Shown here in pieces: positions 55,656 through 64,000 of a stretch of 64,000 nt of DNA. The translations under genes and the position numbers were made by a program. Under the pieces are notes generated by a model. It saw only the letters and a list, made by a program, of their open reading frames with translations. It made no database searches and was not told the origin of the DNA. Numbering within the stretch: position 1 is the first letter of the stretch; each line of letters begins with the position of its first letter. The DNA comes from Ceriagrion tenellum. Taxonomy: Eukaryota; Arthropoda; Insecta; Odonata; Coenagrionidae. The stretch spans positions 1,447,001 through 1,511,000 of the forward strand of contig OY720644.1 of the NCBI GenBank assembly GCA_963169105.1, written 5' to 3'.

Positions 55656-57479
55656 TTCCATGGATCTGATTGTTTGCCGCACTCCACGAACACATTTTCA
55701 CATAAATGGCCGTAACTTATAAACAAAACAGGATATCAGCAAAGTGATTGAAGACTGTTATTTGGGAAGTTTACGCAGACACAATGCCACCTAGTGGATT
55801 AAAAAAATAACCAACTGGAGGCACACTATTCAAAAGTTCGAGAACTGTATGAACAGACCTCAACTTGTTCAGCCACTCTCCCAATCGGGTCATCTGTTTC
55901 AAAATTTGAAATGACCCGTTTATGTGCAAAATTACATCAATTGCAGGGACAGCTATACCCTGGCAAATTCATGGAAATTGTTTTTTTCTATTGTCTCTTG
56001 AAATATGGACCATGGCGGGGGTAAACACAGGTTTATTCATAGTGAATGCTGATTTGTTAGGTGTTCGGCAAATAGAGAGCTTCTCTGACGTGCTTTCCCC
56101 CAAGGTTCGTAAAAACAAACTCAGTTTCTCTATGGGGACTGGGTCCGAGGTTTGTAATTTTGAAAATTTAGTATTTTCAAACAGTGCCATGCATTAAACA
56201 TAGGCTTTTTGATGGAACCAAGACTTTTACTTCGTAAAAGTGAAACTTCGTATTTTCGTGCTTCGTATTATCGAGTTTCTACTGTACTACTTTGTGCTCC
56301 CAACAGTACCAAACTGGTTATCATTCATAGGAGTGAATTGCAAAATAACCTACAAGCAAGGACTTACTCTATCCTGTGGTGTTTTGTGATGCCATATGGT
56401 CAAGATTTTCAACCTATCATTACCCTAGTGCTCATCACATAATAAGTATTTTACCACTAACTCCGTATTTCCTTAAGAGAATGGCTCAGTGAGTATTTTC
56501 CATTGCAAAAAAAATTTACAGAAGGAGAATGCATGAATAATTCACACAGAATGAGAGAGAGACATAAAAATGCATACAAGGCAAGGAAACATTCATTTGT
56601 TGCTAAAGAGAAACATTTTCCTATAATTATATTGAAACACACTAGAGCAACAAATATTAGCATATTATTGAAATCACTATTTTTATGAAACCAAAAATAT
56701 ATTTAAAAACATTAATGCCCAAAGATATGGCTTGAAAAAATATGGCGAGTCCTCATAAGCAGTGAATGAGAGAATTAAAAGGAAAACAACTATTTTCAAA
56801 ATTATTTACTATGATAGAAGGTTTTTTGTTATGTGAAAATAAAGTTTTTCATCATGAAGTTGTAAAAGGTTTCAATAGAAACATATAACACTGCAACACA
56901 AATCAATGAAATAATTTTATAAAAGGATGGATATGGATGACGATTATAATGAAAAGAACTCATTAAGAGTGTACTTTTAGGCAGGAAAAAAATTTAAAGA
57001 ACATACCAGAAATACTTTAAAAAGAAATTGCCACTCAATTATCAGAAATCGCTATTTGAAAAAAGCACTGCTTGCTGCAAACATGACTGTAGGTCATCAA
57101 CAGCACTCGAGGGGGCAGGAACATGAACTACCAGCATTGGTCGAGAATATTCGGGTGCATCAGAATTTGTACGAATGTGGAGCTCAAATATTCTCAGAGT
57201 CATCAGGGAAGCATTTAAGGCCATGTAGCATATGTTGTGTGTATTCTCCACGATAGGCCTGAAGCTAACGTTATTTATAAGTGACTGAAATCTTATCCAT
57301 CCAGAAGAGTATTATGAGGTCATATCATCATGTGTGACTTCATTCACGTATTTGTGCCACTCAAAGATACATTTATAAACTGGGTGAGGTAATCCGGAAA
57401 TCTGCCAGCCATTTCTGCCATGTCTTCATGCATTGCTTGTAAGTATCAAGAATCTTGGCTTGAATTGTGACTTAAAGAA

Positions 57480-58053
57480 ACTAGGATTTATCAAGTGTAT
57501 AATAGGAAGGCCTTGGATTAAAAAGTGAAAGAGGGGTAGTACACTTTCCTCTGGTTGGATTAAACATGCCATTAGGGACCCTCCACAGAAAGATTTCATT
57601 GAAAAAATAACTAAAATACAAAGGAAAGCTGTTTGCTTAATTATAAACTGCTATAAGCAAATCAAATGTTCCAAAGCCTTTAGAAGGATTGGACTGGGAG
57701 CCACTAGACACTGAGGCTGCACACAAGGCTTAATTTGCTGGTGAAATTCAGAACAGGAGTCAGTCAGCATGACACACAAAATATCCTTTTGATATCATAA
57801 TTTATCTCTAGGTCTGAAGGAAGTAATGAAATAAGAAAGAAACACAGCTGAACAAATAGGAACGAAAAATTTGTTCCGCCCACACACAAAAAGAGAACAG
57901 AATAAAAACTTAGCTACACTTCAAACAAAATGCTGCCAACATACACTTCATCATTTCACTTCTTTGTAACCATGTCTATACATGGCAGAGGTGTCTTGAT
58001 AACCCTGCAACATACCCATGGGGCAGCTCACAGGGTAGTACATATGTAGATGT
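57480..58053 (+). mobile_element. LINE 3' end next to the PDI splice donor
   Basis: The plus strand reads WIKHAIRDPPQKDFIEKITK, then IQRKAVCLIINCYKQ and RRIGLGATR (a WxPL-type block). Then come a GVSQHDTQNILL-like segment, SRSEGSNEIRKKHS and KFVPPTHKKR, the reverse-transcriptase C-terminus of a Jockey/CR1-like element. The 3' tail matches the reverse complement of 9309-9565 and ends GTAGATGT at about 58053. The exon starts at 58058, so the LINE reaches to about intron position +5. It lies antisense to the gene. Confidence 0.75.
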
Positions 58054-58057
58054 TTAC

Positions 58058-58192
58058 CTCATATTTTACAGGATGTGCCTTGTCTTCCTTTGATGCCCAA
58101 TACAGTGTGGGGAACCCTCTTACTTCATACGGTGGTGGTACATCATTATTAGAGGCATCCATCTTCACAATCTCCACATCTTCATTAGCCAT
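58058..58192 (-). CDS. PDIA3: Protein disulfide isomerase (PDIA3/ERp57-like), penultimate exon
   Basis: Bounded by TTTTTAG (acceptor) and GAG|GTAAAC (donor); 135 bp, phase 0 at both ends, 45 codons. It encodes MANEDVEIVKMDASNNDVPP, PYEVRGFPTLYWASKEDKA and HPVKYE. The KMDAxxNDVPxPYEVRGFPT segment, with its cis-Pro loop (GFPT), is the second half of the catalytic a' thioredoxin fold of ERp57/ERp60. The initial Met codon is probably internal, because the CGHC active-site exon should lie upstream, beyond 58192. I did not find that exon before the window ends. The exon appears intact. Confidence 0.85.
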
Positions 58193-58938
58193 CTAAAAAT
58201 AAAAAATAATACCACATCAGAGATCAGATTTACACTTAGGAAAAAAAATTACTTTACCAGGAAGAAGTAAATCATGTGACCAGATAAAATCATGAGATAT
58301 TGCCATCCTATAAGTAATTCCAAAATAATTTGCAATGAGTAACCCTCCCCAGAGACATTTTACATAGGTAAGTAAAGAGCATATATTTTTATAAAATCTA
58401 TCCAAAACCCATGCAGCAATTTTTTCTTGAAAATGACATCTAAAATCCAATTGAATCTTACCAGCTGAGGATAAAGCAATGTTTTCATGGCTGTGATTTT
58501 GGCACTGAAGCCCTACTTCTACTGAAAGCACACACTGCACGGTCAGGGTTTAATGATAACTACAATGCAGCTGCTATTCTGTACTTATCATTTTTAAGCA
58601 ATAGTCTACACTATCCTGCAACATAACATTCGTCTCTTTCTTTCTCCAGGAAGGTTGGCAAATAGAAACATCAATCCAAGCTGTTCAATTCTATTCCAGA
58701 CAAATGTTATTCGGTTGACTTTTTTCTCACCCAAAGCCATTTCCATTAATTCCACTGATAGTTTTAGTATTGGGCAACACACACGTGTTCATGGGATTAA
58801 AAACTATCCTCCCTGTCGATGGTCGCCTTGAAGACAAATGTATGAGAAGGAGCCCTTTCCCTTCACCTATACCCTATTTTGGATTTCTCTTTAACTTTTT
58901 TTTACATAAGACCACTGATATTACAGCACCATTCACTC
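58193..58938. other. Upstream intron of the PDI gene; nothing recognisable
   Basis: No thioredoxin active-site coding (CGHC context) and no other exon seen on the minus strand. The region probably belongs to the preceding intron. Confidence 0.4.
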
Positions 58939-58942
58939 TTAA
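58939..58942. repeat. TTAA target duplication, left of piggyBac 2
   Basis: TTAA directly before CCCTTTTACTG; its partner is at 62204-62207. Confidence 0.9.
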
Positions 58943-59001
58943 CCCTTTTACTGCCAGCAGGCCAATATATCGGCCCTTGCTGGATGTGCGAAAACTGCCA
59001 C

Positions 59002-59019
59002 GGGCCGATTTATCGGCCC
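59002..59019. repeat. Subterminal palindrome of piggyBac 2
   Basis: GGGCCGAT, TT, ATCGGCCC: perfect 8-bp arms about 60 bp inside the left end. An imperfect relative (GGCCAATATATCGGCC) is at 58960-58976, between it and the end. Confidence 0.85.
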
Positions 59020-59999
59020 AACTTTTTTGACATTTTTTGCTTCGTGTAGTGATGCCTATTTAACGGCTCAAGTGTCATTTATCGGCTGGGGCTCAGTATC
59101 TCATTGCACAGGCTCAGCCCAGTATCGTATTTCTTAGTATCACTTTTCGTGCTGGTCACAGCTCTCTCTGGACTATGTATGCGGCCTTCTCAAGGGCTTC
59201 CGTCTCATTTTTCGGTATGTGCTATATTTCTGCTTCTTACTAAGATGTTTTCACCCTGTTTATGCTGGGTTGGTTTGAGTGAACACGTCTCCGGTTTCGT
59301 CACTTAGCGACATCATCAAAGCACCTAACTAAGTGTTTCATTCAATACCATGAAGTCATTCCACTAAGTTGCGCCTGAAACCATTACTTTGATCTCTGTA
59401 GGCTGATTGCTCACATAATGCTTGCCTCGTAACCTCTCCTGAGCTTTTTCGTTACCCTAGGGCCAATAATCATACTCTCTTTCGTGCTGGTCTGAGTTCG
59501 CAAGGACTGTTTTCTCCGGGGATCTTAGTATTTATTTTACAGTGTCAGTTTCCAGCAAGATTACCAAATATTCTTGTATTGAGTAAGTAATTGCTAAATA
59601 ATAATATATCTTACAATTTTACATTATTATAAAATATGAGTTTTCCGTGTTTTTATAGCCTTCATTATAGTTTCACGAATTATCCTTGCTCATATATATC
59701 AGTGACTTTTATGCTGATTGTCGCATTTGCCGTATTATTTATTTGCTGTACCTTTCTTGTCGTCTAATTTTACTAAGGATTGGTGCAAAACCTGTGATGT
59801 TTAGTTCTTACATAACTGCGTCTTATTGAAAAAATATTTACGTTTTATGAATTCAAGTACCTAAATAAGTATCCGAAACTATGCGTCTCTCTTTTCCAAT
59901 GTCGTTTAGTGTTGGACGAGTAGATACGGCAATTTGCTATTTATAATTTTGTATTTCGATACAATTTACAAATGTTATTTTTGGGTTGCCCTGTGACAA

Positions 60000-61793
60000 A
60001 TGTCCAAGTATTTAAAAAGTAATGATATTGAAGATGCGCTCGTCGCTAATGATGATAACAGTGATTTTCCATCAGAGACCTCCGAAGAAGAGATTTCTTC
60101 TTCTAGCAGTGAAGAATCTTTCGTCTACACCTCAAGGCCAGGGACAAAGAGGCGTCGGATCTCTTCTTTCTCTGAGGGAGATGACTCATGTGGGTCCGAC
60201 CAAGAAGGGGATAGAAAAGCTGATCCAGGCGAAGCCGAGTGGGTCAAAGTGAGAGTGAATGGTGATAACCCGCCAAAGATACCCATTGATTTTCTAGAGA
60301 CACCAGGACCGAAGCATGCTCCTCCAAGTGATGCACAACCAATCCAATATTTTCGTTTATTTTTTACGCAGGCTCTAATGAATGAAATTGTTAGAGAAAC
60401 AAATGCATACGCTCGACACTTTCCCAGTGGCGATGGACGTCTTACTCCCAATGCTCGTGCGAAAAATTGGGAAAAAATAACGGTTGCCGAACTAAATGCA
60501 TTTATCGCATGCACTTTGAATACGGGTCTAATTCGAAGACCTACAATTGAATCCTATTGGTTAACTCAAAAATCGCAATACATCAGATGGTTTCACGGGA
60601 TGTTTCCTAGGAATCGATTCCATTGATCTTGAAATTCCTTCATTTAGCTGACACAAAAAATCTACCTCGTCCAGGGAAAGCAGGATATGATCCTTGTGCC
60701 AAAATACAGCCCCGAATTGATAATGCCAACTTAGTTTTCAGGCACCACTATACCCCCCATGAGTAGTTGAGTGTTGATGAAAGCCTGGTTGGCACCAAAA
60801 ACCATACACAACTACTTCAACATATTCCTAGTAAGCATCATCATCGCTGGGGTATAAAGTTCTGGATGTTATGCGATTCTGTGTCACAATATTTGTTATC
60901 TTTTTATGTTTATAGAGGCGCTAAGAGCTCAGAAGAAAAGGAGCTAATAAAAAAGTTTGGCTTGGCTTACACAGTTGTAGAAAAGTTATTGAAGATGGGT
61001 AACTATCTAAACAAAGGTTATCATATTTTTATGGACAATTTTTTCACATCAGTACCTCTGGCTGAATATCTATACAGAGTAGGAACTTATGTAACTGGGA
61101 CTATTTGCAGGAATATTAATTTATTCCGATAGAATTAAAAGAAAAACTTCATGTAGGAGAAGAGCGGTACTATGGTAGTGGGAATATTCCTGCTGTTGCC
61201 GCGCGGGAAAAAAATCCCAGCGATTTCCTGTAATTCTTCTTTCGATGCAAAAAAAAAATGCAAAGCAGAAAAGTGTAAACGTTCATCTACAAAGCGAAAT
61301 CAGGTAAATGACATGGAGAAGCCTTCCATTATTCAATCGTATAACCACGCATAACGATTATATGGGAGGAATTGACACATCAGACATGATGCTCTATACC
61401 TATCTAGACGAGAGACGTACAGGAAAATATTGGAAAAAGATGTTTCAATATTTTTGCGCGTATGGTACTGAATCCTATATAAAAAAAGGAAAATTTTACA
61501 TCTGGAAATATACCTTTGTCCAGGCAACATTATACTATTAGCATAATTGAGGAACTTGGCATAGAATGGCTTCAAGAAAAGCAAAACAGAGGTAGGCAAC
61601 CAGCATCATCAGTTACATGTGATGTCAAAAAACTTAAAAATTGCCAAATAAAAAAGAGAAGGACTGTTGTGTTTGTAGTATAAGAGGTAAAAAGGGAAAA
61701 GGTCAAAGAAAAAGATCCCAAACTGTGTGCGCTAAATGCAATAAAGGCCTTCACGGTGAATGCTTCCATAAGCATGTGTGCATCAGCTTATGA
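60000..61793 (+). pseudogene. piggyBac transposase, multiply frameshifted
   Basis: The ATG at 60000 starts a 208-residue frame with an acidic Ser-rich N-terminus, then PIQYFRLFFTQALMNEIVRE and WEKITVAELNAFIACTLNTG. A frameshift near 60620 and a TAG at 60764-60766 stand directly before LSVDESLVGT (first catalytic Asp present). IFMDNFFTSVPLAEYLY has the second Asp. Shifts near 61120 and 61350 lead to YMGGIDTSDMMLYTYL (third Asp). The C-terminal zinc-binding Cys/His cluster (CAKCNKGLHGECFHKHVC) ends at TGA 61791-61793. No intron was seen. All three catalytic Asp survive but the frame does not. It is a different lineage from the 35515 copy. Confidence 0.9.
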
Positions 61794-62203
61794 GAGCTTG
61801 AGTGTACAGTCATAAAATATTATGACTCTTGCAAATATTTATTGATCATCATAAAAATGTATCATTGGAGAGTTAACTAATTGTTTTCAATAATAAATAC
61901 TGTTTCATTCCATTTAAATTATATTTTTCTACTCATAATGTAAAATAAACTAAGAATTTTGAGTTTTTTACAATAATATTAATTGAATTGTTATTTTTTC
62001 ATTTATGAAAATAATGTTCAACCCCCATAATTATTGCATGGTTTTAAGTCCCAAATATATCTTGAGCACTGAGAAAAAATCTAGATGTATTAAACATAAT
62101 GAAGTACTAGAAATAATTATAAATCTGAAATCTTGCAAACTTCCTGAAAACAGCCTTGGCAGTCTTCGCACATCCCACTCAAAATGGGCTGCCAGTAAAA
62201 GGG

Positions 62204-62207
62204 TTAA
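62204..62207. repeat. TTAA target duplication, right of piggyBac 2
   Basis: TTAA directly after AAAAGGG; partner of 58939-58942. Confidence 0.9.
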
Positions 62208-62871
62208 ATACTTCAGTTTCCGACAAATTGACACCATTTTAGGTTTCCCTTTTAAGTTTAAGTTATGTGACCCTTTCCACTTTGATTGACTGGTCAGAGG
62301 GACAAGAGACTAAATCAATTTTTGAATATTGCATTCTAATCATTGTTATTGCTGTTATGTAAACTATGTTATTGTTGTTAAGTAATAATTACATGCAAGA
62401 TTCCCCTGAGAAGCTGAGATCTTCAGCTGCCAGGAGCCATAGAATTCAGTTTCATTCAGATATTTTTTATTTTAAACTATTTCTGTTAAAATTTCATGAA
62501 GTAAAAATGCAATATCTCTAAAGATGAGCGGTATTAAGTAACACTATGGTGAACACAATCTTGGTAACGGTTGAACCAGATAAGTTGTCAAAATTCTGCT
62601 AGCGTTAAGAGTTGGTTCTTATGCCATTTTTAGCACATTTTCATGTATTTTCATGATTAAACCACAGAGACAGTACATAAAAAAATTTAGTCCACCCACA
62701 TGAGTTACTTTACTGATATTTAGTACTTAAGATAAAAATTTTGTCCTAGGGAGTTTTACCCACTTGGACTATGTTTTATTACTAAGTATCTTAAGATCAT
62801 AAAAAATTACATAATTTGGTTGCGTCCATGTTTATCAAGCTCTTATATATGATTCTTAGTGACTTAATCTT
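62208..62871. other. No recognisable gene
   Basis: AT-rich spacer between two mobile elements; no domain or exon seen. Confidence 0.4.
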
Positions 62872-62874
62872 TTA

Positions 62875-63448
62875 CGGCCGTATTCATAGATTCCTTAGTG
62901 AGCTAATATCAGCTTAGTGGTGCACTACTAGTCGCCAAATAACAAAAACTTATTCACAGACAGCTACTAAGTTCAGCAGCGCCAAGTGTGCCACTACTTT
63001 AGTAGCTGATTCTTGAACACACTCTTGCCTCGTTTAGAGGAGCTACTAAATATAGTGGTCTGTAACAAGTGGTTCACCTCGGGAGATAACCTGAAGCCAT
63101 AACAAAGACTTTAGGCAAAAATACCAAAGGTACTGGTGGAATTGCTTTTCTCAAGTCTGGCGGATGTGATGTGTGGTATTGTTACTGGATCAAACTCAAC
63201 ATTTTAATTATTTGCTCTTGGTCTACAACACTGTGTTGTGGTACTCCGTTGTGCTTCATGAGTATTTAATTCAACGAAAAAGGATGAGTTACTGAGATGA
63301 TTACTATGGTTTTGAGCGTCGTAAGGTGATTTCCACCTCTACATCTTGTTTCATCATTGCTACACCTCACAGAATTATAAAGTGCATAAATCAGTGTGTG
63401 TGTACTGACTCTTTTTGAGGGTGGCAATTTCATTTATAAATTCGGGCC
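62875..63448. mobile_element. Probable Harbinger-type MITE (574 bp)
   Basis: The left end CGGCCGTATTCATAGATT and, reversed, the right end GGCCCGAATTTATAAATG are related inverted repeats. TTA stands outside both (62872-62874 and 63449-63451). Internal words such as AGCTACTAA and TTAGTAGCT also pair. It is more diverged than the other MITEs, hence less certain. Confidence 0.5.
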
Positions 63449-63451
63449 TTA

Positions 63452-64000
63452 GTGCTGTCCATTTGTGAAATTAGATGAATACTCAATTACAGCCCTTTTT
63501 AAAGAATGCACCTAGGAGGAAGCCTTGTAAACAATTCACAAGTGCATAGTAGTTGTCGTTACTATTGCATCAAGTGAGGTGCTTCAGAGTAATAAACTCA
63601 AGCATATTATTGTTGTTGTCATATAAATGTCTTACATTGATATAAAGACGTACAATTGTTATCTTTTTAAGTTGTAATGATTTCGCACATGTAATAATTA
63701 CAATTGCAAGTCTGTTTACATCATAGCGATGGTCTGTTTACACTCTGCCATAAATTTCTATTTTGTTTTGTTTTGGTAACAGAATGTTGTTATGGCTCAC
63801 ACAGTGAAAAAAACTTTCTTCCAGTGCTTCAGCAGTATATTGCATCTTATTTTATGTTTTATCACCTAAGTGAAATCAGATTCGTTTTATTTAATGCTCA
63901 GAAAAGATTCTTGAAGGGACAAATAGGCATTCAGATTACATAGTGACAATGTCTGCTCTACCGTGTGCATGTTCATTTTTCGTTTACAAAATGATGGTTA
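63452..64000. other. No recognisable gene
   Basis: AT-rich. A 79-codon frame at 63704-63943 has no known domain. Confidence 0.4.

Larger units (their letters stand above)
52908..58057 (-). other. Intron of the PDI gene (about 5.15 kb), repeat-rich
   Basis: GT-AG boundaries: donor GAG|GTAAAC at 58057 and acceptor TACTAG at 52908. It contains the mariner relic (54660-55655) with a nested MITE (55141-55560) and a LINE 3' end (57480-58053). No other host exon was seen inside. 52908-54659 and 55656-57479 hold nothing recognisable. Confidence 0.75.
58943..62203 (+). mobile_element. piggyBac-type transposon 2 (about 3.26 kb)
   Basis: The ends CCCTTTTACTGCCAGCAGG and, reversed, CCCTTTTACTGGCAGCCC are inverted repeats bounded by TTAA on both sides. 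The interior carries one degenerate transposase gene in plus orientation. A palindromic motif GGGCCGATTTATCGGCCC lies at 59002-59019, with diverged versions at about 58960-58976 and 59071-59090. It is a full-length insertion but has no intact gene. Confidence 0.9.

Noticed and set aside
1..64000. CRISPR arrays, bacterial operons, phage modules
   Set aside because: No regularly spaced short repeats and no prokaryotic gene organisation; spliced exons and metazoan transposons throughout.

Overview
The window looks like repeat-rich intronic and intergenic DNA from an arthropod nuclear genome, most likely an insect. It is AT-rich and carries spliced coding exons. It has almost no long intact reading frames and a dense, nested load of metazoan transposable elements: piggyBac, PIF/Harbinger-like, mariner, Penelope-like, BEL/Pao, Ty1/copia and several non-LTR (LINE) families. 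I see no bacterial operons, no CRISPR array, and no rRNA or tRNA gene that I could support. The species is not identifiable from sequence alone.

The only host gene I recognise is on the minus strand: the last two coding exons of an ER protein disulfide isomerase of the PDIA3/ERp57 (ERp60) type, at 58058-58192 and 52803-52907. They are joined by a roughly 5.15 kb phase-0 intron. The gene ends in an ER-retention-like KEEL tail, and its upstream exons lie beyond the right edge. Its last intron holds a mariner copy interrupted by a MITE, and a LINE 3' end that stops about 4 bp from the 5' splice site. A second, unrecognised acidic open exon is at 33305-33520 on the plus strand.

Layout: 0.9-2.9 kb holds a degenerate interspersed repeat and a LINE reverse-transcriptase relic. 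3.9-5.3 kb is a non-autonomous Harbinger-like element with TAA duplications. 6.6-7.1 kb has a minisatellite and an acidic reading frame. 8.9-13.5 kb is a nest of LINE pieces broken by a ~0.72 kb repeat and by a Penelope-like element with inverted terminal arms and a 13-bp target duplication. 14-18 kb is mostly unannotatable, with some GC-rich stretches. 18.2-19.9 kb has the second copy of the 0.72 kb repeat and a LINE. 22.1-23.5 kb is a 1.4 kb terminal-inverted-repeat element. 25.5-28.9 kb has LINE relics, including a CR1-like element with an SGNH-type ORF1. 28.9-32.7 kb is a broken BEL/Pao element. 33.9-38.0 kb is a complete-length but frameshifted piggyBac. 38-43 kb is featureless AT-rich DNA. 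43-48.4 kb has LINE pieces, a piggyBac-type MITE and a Penelope snap-back remnant. 48.8-50.8 kb is a broken copia. 52.8-58.2 kb is the PDI gene end. 58.9-62.2 kb is a second piggyBac, and 62.9-63.4 kb a MITE.

The most informative signals are structural. Two Penelope-like relics share a hammerhead-ribozyme-like layout and the same end architecture. Three piggyBac-type elements carry short palindromes near their CCCTTT ends, and one is flanked by CTAT instead of TTAA. A MITE sits inside a mariner reading frame with a clear 3-bp duplication. Every transposon gene here is broken, so autonomous mobility from this locus looks unlikely. I did not find a convincing new multi-gene system.
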